From Antrodiella citrinella (taxonomy: Eukaryota; Basidiomycota; Agaricomycetes; Polyporales; Steccherinaceae), in the NCBI GenBank assembly GCA_004802725.1, contig SGPM01000460.1:1-17248 (forward strand): a stretch of 17,248 nt of DNA, given 5' to 3'. Shown piece after piece: positions 1 through 9,656 of the stretch. The stretch's first letter is position 1. Each line of letters starts with the position of its first letter. The notes beneath the pieces were generated by a model. The model saw only the letters and a list, made by a program, of their open reading frames with translations. It did no database searches and had not been told where the DNA came from. Made by a program: the position numbers and the translations under genes.

Positions 1-182
1 TGGTAGTCGAAGTCCAAGACCGGCTTGGGCTTGAGGGGAGGCGGAGTGGGCTTGTAGTTGAGGACTGGGAGGAAGTGGAGGGAGCGGTAGACGATATCGG
101 GGCGCGATTGGGCCACTGCTAGAGGGACCATGACGCGTTTTGGGGCCGCACGGCGGCGAATGGCTTTGGTGCGTTGAAGCAT
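1..182 (-). CDS. Partial 5' end of an unrecognised arginine/proline-rich protein
   Basis: The minus strand has an ATG at 182 followed by 60 open codons to the window edge, so only the N-terminus is visible. It begins MLQRTKAIRRRAAPKRVMVP and continues with a short hydrophobic stretch, then a proline/lysine-rich segment (YKPTPPPLKPKPVLDFDY). The many arginines and absence of acidic residues in the first 20 positions resemble a mitochondrial targeting presequence; that is inference from composition only. A TATAAAA element lies at 295-289 on the same strand, about 107 nt upstream of the ATG, a normal distance for fungal promoters, and supports this start. I do not recognise the family. An intron could follow outside the window. 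Confidence 0.55.
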   Translation of the reverse strand, partial: MLQRTKAIRRRAAPKRVMVPLAVAQSRPDIVYRSLHFLPVLNYKPTPPPLKPKPVLDFDY

Positions 183-535
183 GTTGATAGTTTTAGTGGA
201 AGGTTGGGGGATATCGAGAGAGCTTGAATGCTGTACGTGGGGGTGCGGAGTCAAGTGAGTAAAGAGAGGCGGACCACTGAGTTCGCGGTTTTATAAGAAT
301 TTTGAGCACTCGGTGAGGCTGACATTACCCGTCTCTGAAACCAAGGAGCCTGTGCCATCTGCCAAAACTAAGCATGCATATCCGAGCGCTATGCATCTAC
401 ATCCAGTTTTGAAAGTCCCTATTGGAAGAGAAGTCATTCAATTTCAGTCTGGCGTCTACGATAGAGTTCACGATAGAATCCACAGTGACCAGGCTCACTC
501 GTCTCTCCGAGCTCTCTCCTGCTGAACGCGTAAGA
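183..535. promoter_or_regulatory. Divergent promoter region between the left-edge gene and the HET gene
   Basis: These 353 nt separate two genes transcribed away from each other. TATAAAA reads on the minus strand at 295-289 for the left gene, and the overlapping TATAAG at 292-297 could serve the plus strand. The reading frame of the HET gene is open upstream to about 422 but has no ATG there, so this stretch is more likely leader and promoter than coding. Confidence 0.4.
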
Positions 536-2506
536 ATGGCAGATAGCATCATTCCCCAGACAATAACGCACCTGCCTGTCAGCTCATTGAACAACGCCAA
601 TGTCCTTGATATCGCCCCGCACGCCAAACCAGGCTGCTACCGCCTAGTCCACTGCACGGAACTCGTCGAGCGAGACACCCTTCAGATCGATGAGTTCCCC
701 GGGTCCCTCGACCAAGTCAAATACTCGACGCTTTCATACGTCTGGCGTGGATCCGCCCCCGATGCCGCAAATCCCTCCCCTTCCTTCTCGGTCAAAGGCG
801 CAGAAGACGCCGATCCGATCAACATCGCCGTCGTCCGTCATGCAGCGATCGCGTCAATCCGCCTTGGCATGCACTATCTCTGGATGGATCGACTGTGTAT
901 CATCCAGACGAGCCGCGATGACAAGAATTGGCAGATCGCCAATATGTACCGCGTCTACCAGGGCTGCGCCGTCGCCATCATCCTCCCGGGTGGCGTCCAG
1001 CGGCTGGTCCGTCTCGACGAGGATACAGACTGGATGCATCGCGGCTGGACGCTCCAGGAGGCACTCGCGCCTCCCCTCGCCGTCGTCCTCTTCTCCTGGA
1101 GGTTCGGCATGGGCGAGATGAGGTCCGGAGAAGGAGGCGTGGACAGCGCGCTTGGGAAGGTACGCAATGCCGTCCCTGGCGAGTCTGCAATGGCGCCCCT
1201 CGCAAACATCCTCAACGCGTGCATCACGGGGTACACGTCGTTCATCGGCTCTTCATCGCGCTGTGCGACGCAGGGTCCACTGAAGATCAAGGCTCGCGTA
1301 CTGGGTGCTGCGTCGGCGAACGCGACGGCACTCGCGATTGCGCTGACGCCAGAGCTGCAAGACCCAGACTTTGCGCCAGGCAACCAACAGGAGTCGGACC
1401 CGAGGAACCACGCGATATGGCAGAGTGCGCTGCTACGCACATCGTCCCGTCCGGTAGACATGGTCTTCAGCATCATGGGTCTCTTTGGCGTGAGTCTAGA
1501 CACCAAGGCGTTCCATAAAGACGATCGCTTGGGTGTTACGATTGCACTTGCCCGGGAGATCTTGAAGAGGGGCGGCAGGGCGACATGGATGGGCGTGTCT
1601 TTCACTGTTCCTCGCAGTCCTTTCATCTCGACGTTCCCGGCGTTTCCGCAGACGAGCGTCGCGGGCAGGGCGTTGTTCGACCACGACGGCGATACGGTTG
1701 AGATTTCGACATTGATCGAAGCTGTGGAGTCCCCGAACGCCTTTGCCACGCAGATGATGCGGTTACCCGGGGGCACAATGGACGAGCACGGACGCATGAG
1801 TTTTTTTGTCCGGAAGGCCAAGAGGTTGTTTCCAATGANCAGGGAGGCTTACCTACGCGAACGTAACGAGAATAAAATCTCCAGACGAGGAGAAAATTCC
1901 GAACAGTCGCCCTGTGTGGCCATGGATGGGTCAATTTGGAGGATCGCCGGAGACCAAGAAACGGAGGAGGAAAGCGACCTAGAAGTTGCAGTACCAAAGG
2001 CGTACGCCGTTCTTCTGGGGTGGTACGACGAATACCATCCAGGCGTCACTCCAGCGCACGATAGTTTCCAGTTGAAGGCTATGCTAATCGTAGAGTCTGT
2101 GCCAGACCAGCACTACATCGTCTCATTCTTTAAATGGTCGATGTGGCTTCAAAAATGGCCCCTCACTTGGCCGGAGAGGACATTTCACGTGGGTCGCGTG
2201 CCAATCCACCATACCAAGGCCGTGTTCCCTTCAAACTTCGTAACCGACGAGGATGTTGAATCAAGTTTCGACCCTCGGCGACGGCAATTCCATCGTTTGC
2301 GAACACATTTGACGCTGGCAGCAGAGGCGATATTCCGGATGGCAAAGGCAGGAACACAAGCAGAACAAGAGGCAGAATTTGCACGAGTTCCGACGAAGGC
2401 TCAGGTTGAAGCTGAGAAGATTATGCCGGAAGAGCAGGGGTGGCGCCCGCTTGGATTGCACGCAAACCTTGACGACGACGACCTTGACGAGCACGACTTT
2501 GAATGA
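536..2506 (+). CDS. HET-domain (heterokaryon incompatibility) protein, single exon
   Basis: A 656-residue uninterrupted frame. The first in-frame ATG is at 536; upstream codons are open but offer only a TTG. HET-domain (PF06985) hallmarks are visible in order: KYSTLSYVWRG at about residues 62-72, YLWMDRLCIIQ at 114-124, NMYRVYQGC at 136-144, and HRGWTLQEAL at 168-177. A lead-in GCYRLVHCTELVE at about 33-45 resembles other basidiomycete members as I remember them. The remaining 450 residues match no domain I know and end in an acidic tail (DDDDLDEHDFE). HET domains are TIR-related cell-death modules in fungal non-self recognition; that this protein acts so is inference. An N at 1839 makes one residue ambiguous (PM-X-REAYL). 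No intron is needed, but a small in-frame one cannot be excluded. Confidence 0.88.
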   Translation: MADSIIPQTITHLPVSSLNNANVLDIAPHAKPGCYRLVHCTELVERDTLQIDEFPGSLDQVKYSTLSYVWRGSAPDAANPSPSFSVKGAEDADPINIAVVRHAAIASIRLGMHYLWMDRLCIIQTSRDDKNWQIANMYRVYQGCAVAIILPGGVQRLVRLDEDTDWMHRGWTLQEALAPPLAVVLFSWRFGMGEMRSGEGGVDSALGKVRNAVPGESAMAPLANILNACITGYTSFIGSSSRCATQGPLKIKARVLGAASANATALAIALTPELQDPDFAPGNQQESDPRNHAIWQSALLRTSSRPVDMVFSIMGLFGVSLDTKAFHKDDRLGVTIALAREILKRGGRATWMGVSFTVPRSPFISTFPAFPQTSVAGRALFDHDGDTVEISTLIEAVESPNAFATQMMRLPGGTMDEHGRMSFFVRKAKRLFPMXREAYLRERNENKISRRGENSEQSPCVAMDGSIWRIAGDQETEEESDLEVAVPKAYAVLLGWYDEYHPGVTPAHDSFQLKAMLIVESVPDQHYIVSFFKWSMWLQKWPLTWPERTFHVGRVPIHHTKAVFPSNFVTDEDVESSFDPRRRQFHRLRTHLTLAAEAIFRMAKAGTQAEQEAEFARVPTKAQVEAEKIMPEEQGWRPLGLHANLDDDDLDEHDFE

Positions 2507-3064
2507 TCGTACGTTAGATGCGCTGCAGCAATACGTTCGTGAAAACTCACCATCTCAATGGCGAATCATTACCAGTATCTGTACAGTCGTGAGGAGCGAG
2601 TGTCCATATTTGATTGTACGTGGCCCGGCGCATTAAGGCATTTGCATGTCGACAGCAGCCTTCAGGGTGCTACACAAGGAACTTGAAACTAAAGTCAATG
2701 CTAACTTCACCACCAAAAGATCAGACAACGCCATCATCTAGAAACCCTGCATGTTGAATGTGCAGCTTCCGTCAACACGCACATTACGGCACAAGCTAAA
2801 GATGTCAGCCAATAAAAATTTGGCATGGAAGACACAGCGTTCTGCCTATATTTTGGCAAGGTATATATCACACGTCCAGTCGCGGTCGTTGACAATTCTG
2901 CAGCGCGTGGCGAGGGGAAGGAGGCGTGAAAGAACGTGGTGAGAGAATTTGAAGGCGTCGATCATTACTTTAGGACGCGTGCAGTCCATTCCGCGGCGCC
3001 TGCGAGTCCGCCCTTCCGTTCAAAACATAACAATGCATCACAGTCACTTTCCATGACTCTCAGT
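2507..3064 (+). promoter_or_regulatory. Intergenic region with CCAAT and TATA-like elements upstream of CCZ1
   Basis: This 558-nt gap holds the 3' flank of the HET gene and the upstream region of the next gene. A CCAAT pentamer lies at 2809-2813 and a TATATAT run at 2862-2868, roughly 250 and 200 nt before the CCZ1 ATG. The short open frames here have no protein-like composition. No RNA gene was seen. Confidence 0.35.
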
Positions 3065-5438
3065 ATGAGCAGGATACCCCCAGCCCTGCTATTCTTGACG
3101 GTATTCAATCCTACCCTCCTCCCGACAGGAGAATATAATGAAGAGGACGAGGATGCAGAGGAGCAGGCGCATGTCCTGTTCTATACCGCCCGCGAGCGTG
3201 CTGTGTCTCGGGGCAAGATATTGAGGCAGGTGGGATTGGCGAAGGCGTTGATCAATTTCTCTGGGTGAGTACTTGCTTTATCAGATGCGAATTGCCACTG
3301 ATATGTTCTCCATCATAGCATGTTCAACTCGTCTACAATATGCGAGAACGTGCATTCACAGTCTCGGAGGATGGTCATGGTATCACCCGAACCCGACTTC
3401 TGGATACATGCAGTGAGTAGTATGTTTCGCGTCAATACCCCTCCAGATGTAGTTGATTCTATAGGCCCTGCCAGTGCGTTGAGCTCGCGAAGACACCGAG
3501 ACAAGTCACTCCCAAACGGAGTACGCCAAAGTCCAAGGGGAAGGAACCTGTGGGGAAACCTGAGGTTGTATATGACTATCACGATGGCTCTGTGAGAGAC
3601 TTCGCGTTGAGGACACACATTCTGAGGGGTTATGAGCTGTTCAAAGTACGTGGTGATCGCTTGTACGAGATGGTGATTTCATTGACTCACCACGAACGTT
3701 AGCTTACGCATGGGTCATTCACGTCGATTCTCTCTTCCCTTGGCCAACAAGCCCTTGAGCTGCAACTAGAGAGATTTTTCACGGTATGGGCATGGAAATG
3801 GGACACAGAAGAGGACATCACGTTCGCATCTCATCTCGGTATGCACATCGTCTTGCTACACTCTTGATCATGTCAAACTGAACTTTCCAGGCGTACCACT
3901 GCATCCACTTTACCATACCCTGACACCCATCCTAGACGAGTTCACCTCACAACTACCCTACAGCACCACCAGCTTCATATTCAGCGGGTCACAGCTTGTT
4001 CCTTCCGCTAGTCTCTCCGTATTACCCTGTGCAGGCACACTGTCCGGACACATAGCGACCCGTATACCACCGCCTCCACCTCCGATTCCGCTTTCTGAAG
4101 CCAGCTCTTCTACCGCCACAGTCGTCCCGCCAGATTTGGGGAAGGACGGTCAGTCGGATACGGTCAAAGGGTCTGACAAGTCATCAGAAGCCAACAAAGT
4201 ACCATTCATGAATCATGTAAGCCACATGAGTCTTGACATGAAGAATATCAAGTGGGGCTGGCCTGGATATCTAACCTTCGGCAAGACGAAGCCCGGGACT
4301 CCGTCAATACCGACAACGTCACTCGAGGAGGCAATATCTTCTCCCCCGGCATCACCGAAGCTAGCTAAGCTTAACGTGGAGGAGTCGAAGGATGCAGGTC
4401 ACCTTACACCCCCCTCCGTGAATGTGGATACCGAATCTTTGGTGGACGCTATCTCGTCCGACAATGCACATTCCACCCAGCCGTCGTCGCCGGCTTCTAG
4501 ATCGCATGCTAGTCCCTCACCTGCTCCTGGACACTTGTCACTTCACGACGAAGCTGCAGAAGACAATGTAATCGCTGAAGGGACTGCCGATAGCGCGCAA
4601 GAGGCTGAGAAGCTTGAGGAGGGTCTCCCTGAAGACGATGCTCCACAAAATCCATTAGGTTCTCAACAAGGTGATGGGGAGAAAGCCGAAGATGATCTTG
4701 CCAACGATCCTGTGCCAGATGAAGAGATCTCCGAACAAGCTACAGAGCCGAGCCCTCCTCCCCCACCTCCCCCGCAGTATCTGCCTACTACGGTCTTCCT
4801 GGAAGACGGGGACGCTCCTGCGTCAACTCGGAAGATGAGAGTGTGGCATGCTACGGTTAGTTATCACTCCTGTCGGGACACAACATATGCTTATTTGCGA
4901 CACACGAGCAGCGAGATCATCTGACACTCGCCCTGGTTGTCGATTTTGACCATCCGCGAGAAGAACTCCCTACCGCTGCTGATTATGCTCGCCTGCTACA
5001 CGACGTCGAGCAAGCTATCGAGGCGGGCGAGAGCAAGAATCTGGAGGCCTCTATCCCTACTGTAACCAAGATTCTTGAGCCGCAGGATAAACACGTTATA
5101 TCCACCGGGCAGTTCACGCTGTCGTCTAGCTTCACCTCGCGGTCAGAGCATTTCTTCAGTGGTCAGCAAATCTTGCGCAGGTAAGCGACGCGTTGTCACT
5201 GTCAACAGGAAGGATACCGCTTGCTCAATCCATTTTCAGTGATCTTGATGCTCAAGAGGTGTTTTCTCGAGGTCAAAACCCACAACACTGGTACATCTCG
5301 AGGAGCGGTCTGTGCGGTGACAATATGGGTGGCCGAATAGAGGGCGAGGCGTACATGGAGATCGCGCGGAAGGAGAGTACACTGACGGACGTGGACAATG
5401 CTTTGGCTGGGGTTGTGAGGCGATTTGGAGAATCATAG
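3065..5438 (+). CDS. CCZ1: Vacuolar fusion protein CCZ1 homologue, seven exons
   Basis: Joined exons 3065-3264, 3319-3412, 3475-3645, 3703-3838, 3891-4855, 4912-5180 and 5240-5438 give 677 residues with consistent phases and GT-AG introns of 51-62 nt. CCZ1 family signatures are in the N-terminal longin region: PPALLFLTVFNPTL, then VSPEPDFWIHA spanning exon 2, then CVELAKTPR, and HGSFTSILSSLG in exon 4. Exon 5 carries a long disordered Pro/Ser/Glu-rich insert with PPPPPP tracts. C-terminal exons contain HLTLALVVDF and end with a short helical segment. CCZ1 pairs with Mon1 as the exchange factor activating Rab7/Ypt7 on late endosomes, autophagosomes and vacuoles; this role is taken from the family. 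The start could be the in-frame ATG at 3053. Acceptor 4912 could instead be 4909, adding one residue. Confidence 0.9.
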
Positions 5439-5664
5439 GAAGTTGTACGGATACTTTGGATATATATGATAGGGCATGCATACCAGGCTGAACACGGCTG
5501 GTAGAAATGTGATTGAAGTTGAAGTTTGAACGGTGGTTTGTCGCGGAGTTGCACCAAGTTCGATTTGTCAGCAGCATCATAGACTCAACTTACAGCTGCT
5601 TTTGTTTCTAAACCCCCATCATCGCCTCTCACAAATACCCTCAAGACTTCAAAAGAAACAAAAC
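5439..5664 (+). promoter_or_regulatory. Short intergenic gap between CCZ1 and the CCCH zinc-finger gene
   Basis: Only 226 nt separate the two tandem plus-strand genes. A TATATAT run near 5460-5467 lies just after the CCZ1 stop, where it could serve 3' processing of CCZ1 or promote the next gene. The leader before the ATG at 5665 is A/C-rich and ends in AAACATGG, a favourable start context. Confidence 0.3.
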
Positions 5665-7220
5665 ATGGACCCTTCAACGTCAGCAGCAGCTCTCAAGCTG
5701 GAAATTGCACGTCTGACAGGTATGCGACCCTTGAATTCTGAATGATCCGTCTGCTACATACCAAACGAACCTCCCCTAGGTGCAATCAACCGTCACAAAT
5801 CGGACGATCCTAAGCCCCCTCGAGCACAGAATCTTCCTATTGCTGGAGCCTCAAAGCCTCGCAGCAACGTCTACGTCAACCCGAACTATAAACCGCCGTC
5901 AACCAGTACTAGCAAGTCATCGTTCCTCGCACCCGCCACGACCGCACTCCGGCCACTGACACCTCCAGTCGTTCCTCCAAGCACCGTCAAACGCGAGGTC
6001 GTGATTGGTGGAGTTGCGTTCCAGTCTTCCGGACGTTCTCTCGTTCGCAAGGATCGTGAGTGTCCCGTCTTGTTCAGATGTGCATTGGGCTAACCGCTCG
6101 GCTTACGATAACCTGTAGTGCCCCAGCCCGCATTAAGACCTCCAGCCGTTAAACCACCCACTTCAAGAAACATAAATTTCCCGACGCTGAAGCCCGTCGG
6201 TCGGGTCTACAAGCCCAAGTCCTCCCGAGGTCGGGGTAGAGGTAGAGGACGACCGACGAATCGCAACATGACATTGGACAACACGAGGAGACCATTCCAG
6301 TCCGTCCCCACTCACTCTTCTACCTTTTTTCATGTGCTCACTCTGATGCCTACACCTTGCAGATCAAGACCGAAACGGACAAAGTTGGACAAACCCTGCC
6401 CACGGTTCACAACGACTGGTGCGTCTCAACAAGGTCTCGAAATCCAACGGAATAAGAGGATGACTCCATTCGGCGTCTGCGATCTCTACTCACTAACTTC
6501 CCTCTTCGCTTGTCCATGTCTACAGGTAGCTGCAACCGGGGCCTCACCTGTCTCTACCAACACGACCCCGCCAAGATTGCCATCTGTTGGCCGTTCCTGC
6601 AAGGCACCTGTCCCAACACGTCGGAGACATGCAACCTCTCGCACGACCCGACACCGAACCGCACGCCCCTCTGCGTGCACTTCGCCAACAACGGCCGATG
6701 CACGCGGCAGAACTGCCCGTTCCCGCACGTGCGCGTCGGCCAGCGCCAGGGGGTATGCCGCGACTTCGCGGTGCTGGGGTACTGCGAGAAGGGCTTGGAC
6801 TGCGACAAGCAGCATGTGCGGGAGTGTCCTGACTTTGCGGAGAAGGGGATTTGCAATACCAAGGGATGCAAGTTGCCTCATGTGATTAGGGCTAATCGGA
6901 ATCGCGCACCCCCGACGACGACGACTACTTCGACTACTGGTGACGCTACTAGCAAGACCTCTGGCGCGCATGGTGGTGATCAGCAACGTGACGATGCTGG
7001 ATCTGATGTTTCCAGTGTCCCTCAGGTATCGGCAGAGAACGCGCAACTCGGCGACGAATACATCTCTCTCACCTTCCACGAAAGTGAGAGCGAGAGCGAC
7101 GACGAGGAAGAAGACGGTGAAGAGGAGGACGAGGGCGATGAAGACAATGCGGATGGAGCGGACGACGAAGAACAACTGGAAGAAAACCCATCTGACTTCG
7201 TTGATTCTTCTATGATGTAG
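5665..7220 (+). CDS. CCCH zinc-finger protein with five fingers, ZC3H3/Red5-like
   Basis: Exons 5665-5719, 5780-6055, 6119-6299, 6363-6418 and 6526-7220 join to 420 residues. The third intron (6300-6362) is 63 nt, in frame, with an unusual GTCCGT donor but a good CACCTTGCAG acceptor; retention would add 21 residues. Five consecutive CCCH fingers occupy about residues 183-305: C-x8-C-x5-C-x3-H (spanning the exon 4/5 junction, which confirms that splice), C-x7-C-x6-C-x3-H, C-x8-C-x4-C-x3-H, C-x8-C-x5-C-x3-H and C-x8-C-x4-C-x3-H. An RGRGRGRGR tract precedes them and a strongly acidic Asp/Glu tail follows. The order and motifs such as CRDFAVLGYC and CPDFAEKG fit the ZC3H3 family, whose fission yeast member Red5 acts in nuclear RNA surveillance with the exosome. 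CPSF30/Yth1 also has five fingers but different inter-finger sequence. Function is inferred by family. Confidence 0.88.
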
Positions 7221-7512
7221 TACGGTTTTGACGATCTCATGTCATGGACGCATTGCGTCTCCTCTATCTTGTATCGATCTAGGCATTATTCCAATATACA
7301 CTGGTCATCCTTGCACTTGACTGCGTGACAATCTTTACAGTCTGCGATGTGGCTCAAAGCGTTCCCTCTTATTATGATGGTACATAGCATATGGTGGGTC
7401 ATGCTTGGTTATGGGTGCCTCATGTTGCGAGTCATGGTCATGGATGTGGATACATGCGTACGACAAAATAGTAGGTGAAGAGCATACAAGGAAAGGATTG
7501 ACCGAGGACACC
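7221..7512. other. Tail-to-tail intergenic region between CCCH gene and RPL43
   Basis: These 292 nt lie between the stop codons of two convergent genes and must hold both 3' ends. I see no open frame, RNA gene or repeat. The two transcripts may overlap here. Confidence 0.5.
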
Positions 7513-8178
7513 CTATGCCTCGCCGATTTCACGCAACCGACGGACAGTGCTACAAGAAAAAGAAACAAAGACCTCGTGAGTACGGAGGTGTCGAGATCAG
7601 GATTACAGGAGAGAAAGCGTACCTGCGGACGGTGGCAGCAGCTGTTGTTGAGACTGTCCATGCGCCTCCGGCAACGACCTTTTTGCATGATTTGCAGCCC
7701 CAGATACCGACAGCTTGACGCTTGACGGAGTCCTACGACACACACGATAGGTTTAGCATCCCATTGAAATACGAGGTTTCGAATCCATAGACGCACCTTT
7801 CCGCAGAATGTGCAAGTGTAACGTGCGTGCTGGGTGATTTCCATCTACACGAAGGAATCATAACATCAGGATGCTGTTATGTTTCTTTGGGAGTGGATGA
7901 AAGGAACGCACCTTTTTCACTTGCTTACGGAGGGAGGCACCATAACGCTACAACACCACAAACAAGTCAGCTCACCATCGTTCAAAATGTTCCCCACGCC
8001 AATCCAATCCCATCCTCTCCTGCCACAACCACTGCCAAACCCTCAAGCCAAAACGAACAAAGTACTCACAACACCGTACTTTCCGGTCACGCCTACTTTG
8101 CGGGTACGTTTGGTCTACAAACAAAACGATCAGCACCTCCGATAATTCGTGTGAAATACGAGCATAGATACGCACCAT
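7513..8178 (-). CDS. RPL43: 60S ribosomal protein eL43 (L37A/L43), six exons
   Basis: Minus-strand exons 8178-8176, 8114-8070, 7947-7912, 7844-7797, 7732-7623 and 7549-7513 total 279 nt and give 92 residues, the normal eL43 length. The first exon holds only the ATG before a GTGCGT donor. The protein starts [16 protein letters not shown], continues [12 protein letters not shown] and [10 protein letters not shown], and ends [12 protein letters not shown]. Zinc-binding cysteines fall at 39, 42, 57 and 60 (CTFC and CKSC), as in the family. Introns are 61, 122, 67, 64 and 73 nt, all GT-AG. eL43 is a small zinc-ribbon protein of the large cytosolic subunit, near the exit-site region. Conceptual joining gives no frame conflict, so I am very sure of the identity; the exact donor at exon 2 (after GTT) is chosen to give the conserved [12 protein letters not shown]. 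Confidence 0.96.
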
Positions 8179-8634
8179 CTTGAAGGTATGTGTGGTGGAG
8201 AGGGGGATGAGTACGGCGGCGGCGAGGCTGATATTTCCTGCAGTTCACGGCGCGGATACGCTTCGCTCGATTTGGGCATGAACTGTATAGCTCGAAAGCC
8301 ACCCATAGGTAAGCAGCACGGCGATTGCCGGATATCACTGGGATTTGGGAATTGGAAACCCTACTGAACGCTTGCACTGCCTCGCAGCTGCTTGTTCGAA
8401 CGTTTGTGCTCTCGGTCGATTGGCCGCCGGTGCAATCTTACTTGCAGATTATCACTATAGTTTTCTGTTGATCATTGTACACTCGTGTCTCGAGATATCC
8501 TGTAACGTGCGTCACTCGGAGTCAACGTTTCCTATTCCGATGGTCTCAAGTTCCGGTATCAATACATTATTCCATTCCTAATCGTACAACTCGACCGGCT
8601 CTCGGAAGCTGTCCAACGTTGAACGTTCCAACAT
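8179..8634 (-). promoter_or_regulatory. RPL43 promoter and leader region
   Basis: This 456-nt gap lies between the 3' end of the SnoaL-like gene and the RPL43 start, both on the minus strand. On the minus strand the 40 nt before the RPL43 ATG are pyrimidine-rich (CCCCCTCTCCACCACACATA), typical of highly expressed fungal genes. Open frames here lack protein character. Confidence 0.4.
8356..8363 (+). promoter_or_regulatory. Telo-box-like AAACCCTA in the RPL43 upstream region
   Basis: AAACCCTA occurs about 180 nt upstream of the RPL43 ATG (reverse orientation relative to the gene). Telo-box motifs of this form are known in ribosomal-protein promoters of plants and some fungi. One 8-mer can occur by chance, so this is a lead only. 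Confidence 0.3.
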
Positions 8635-9207
8635 TCAGAGGCCGGTCTGAGACTTCGCAAATTCCTGATAAAGATTGGCGTAAGTTCGGCAGCAGTTGTA
8701 CTACGAAGCGATGACGGAGAAGAGACACACCTCTTGCTTCTCTTTGAGTTTCCCAATGCTTGCCAGGTAAGCCGCACCACTGTCCGCCCAGACCTGGTAA
8801 TCTGTGACCTTGGCCTCTTCGTCAAAGTCCAAGAGATACACAAAGGACTCGTCCCACGACTGGCCCTCTCCGTCGCCTTCCGTCCATATGAACTTGGCTC
8901 TCCCTTTGCAGCTGACTCGCCTCGCCTCGCTGTCTATGACCCACTCTCCGAAGCTCATCTCTTCGTATTTGATGTGTTTCTGGAGAAGCTTGAAGTACGA
9001 TTCGACGGAGCTGAGACCCCCTCTGAGGCCGGAGTACTGTCGGCCGACGAAGGGCGCCAGAAGCGGCAGACCATGTTCTTTCGCGGACACGGCGTACGTA
9101 GTGGAAAAGTGGTCGAGAATCTCGTCGGTGTCTGCTTGCGAGGCAAAGGAGTTGCAGAACTTGGAGGCGGCGGTCATGAGACGCGACCGGGTGAGCAGTG
9201 GGGACAT
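8635..9207 (-). CDS. SnoaL/NTF2-like domain protein
   Basis: The ATG at 9207 begins MSPLLTRSRLMTAASKFCNS and an open frame of 159 codons runs to 8731, where AG|GTGTGT forms a good donor. Splicing to 8664 gives a final exon 8664-8635 ending EFAKSQTGL; reading through instead stops at 8701. Both give 168 residues. The layout is that of the NTF2-like/SnoaL alpha+beta fold: an N-terminal helical part with a DEILDHFSTTYAV segment, then strands including WDESFVYLLDFD and a C-terminal KVTDYQVWADSGAAYLA, which I recognise from many small basidiomycete proteins of this type. Members often bind or turn over small hydrophobic molecules, but catalytic residues are not evident, so no reaction is assigned. 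It is divergent from the next gene. Confidence 0.82.
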
Positions 9208-9656
9208 CTTGGCTGCGGGACGCGAGTAGCTTGTAGGGGGTGAGGATTACCCTGTGGATATGAAACTGCTAGAAGAGTAGATGACTCGACAGAGTGATTA
9301 GACAGATGGCAGATCACAGGTGCTGTATGGACGTCACGCGCGGACAGCGTTGAGTGGCGCAGTCCGCAGCTTTCCACTTGTACGAGCACAGCCAGTGTAT
9401 GTATTGTTGTGTAGATGGATTGGTAGCAACGATATCCTCAACCTGAATGACAACACGTGTGTAAGGGCACAACACAGAGGAAGATTTACGTAAGCGCCAA
9501 GGGCCCAGTTATGCTCAGGCTAAGACTTTCTGACCGCGAAGTGGCGGACCTCCTTCTCGCCTTATATACTTCCTTCGTCCATTTCTTCATCTTTCTCTCT
9601 CCCATCTTCCTCCATCTCGTCTCCCGAATACAGACAAAGACTCAAGCTCGCAACGC
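9208..9656. promoter_or_regulatory. Divergent promoter with TATA box and pyrimidine-rich start region
   Basis: The 449 nt separate the SnoaL-like gene from the membrane-protein gene. TATATA at 9563-9568 on the plus strand lies about 90 nt before the ATG at 9657 and is followed by a C/T-rich stretch (about 9571-9620), the usual fungal arrangement around transcription starts. No matching element was seen for the minus strand. Confidence 0.5.
9563..9568 (+). promoter_or_regulatory. TATA box
   Basis: TATATA within CTTATATACT, about 90 nt upstream of the ATG at 9657 and directly followed by a C/T-rich tract. Position and context fit a core promoter for the membrane-protein gene. Confidence 0.5.

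Noticed and set aside
422..535. N-terminal extension of the HET protein
   Set aside because: The frame is open but contains no ATG before 536; only TTG is available, which is not a normal start in fungi.
955..1821. 288-codon open frame on the minus strand inside the HET gene
   Set aside because: It lies opposite the HET coding frame, has Ser/Arg/Pro-rich composition with no recognisable motif, and reflects the GC-rich third positions of the real gene.
6486..7175. 229-codon minus-strand frame opposite the CCCH zinc-finger exon
   Set aside because: Mirror of the coding strand; the valine/alanine/arginine-rich product has no domain, whereas the plus strand shows five ordered zinc fingers.
7765..7785. 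tRNA B-box-like GTTTCGAATCC
   Set aside because: It has one extra base relative to the consensus, no A box or foldable cloverleaf around it, and lies in an RPL43 intron.
7948..8069. Box C/D snoRNA in the longest RPL43 intron
   Set aside because: A CTGA-like D box occurs near the end but there is no convincing RTGATGA C box near the start.
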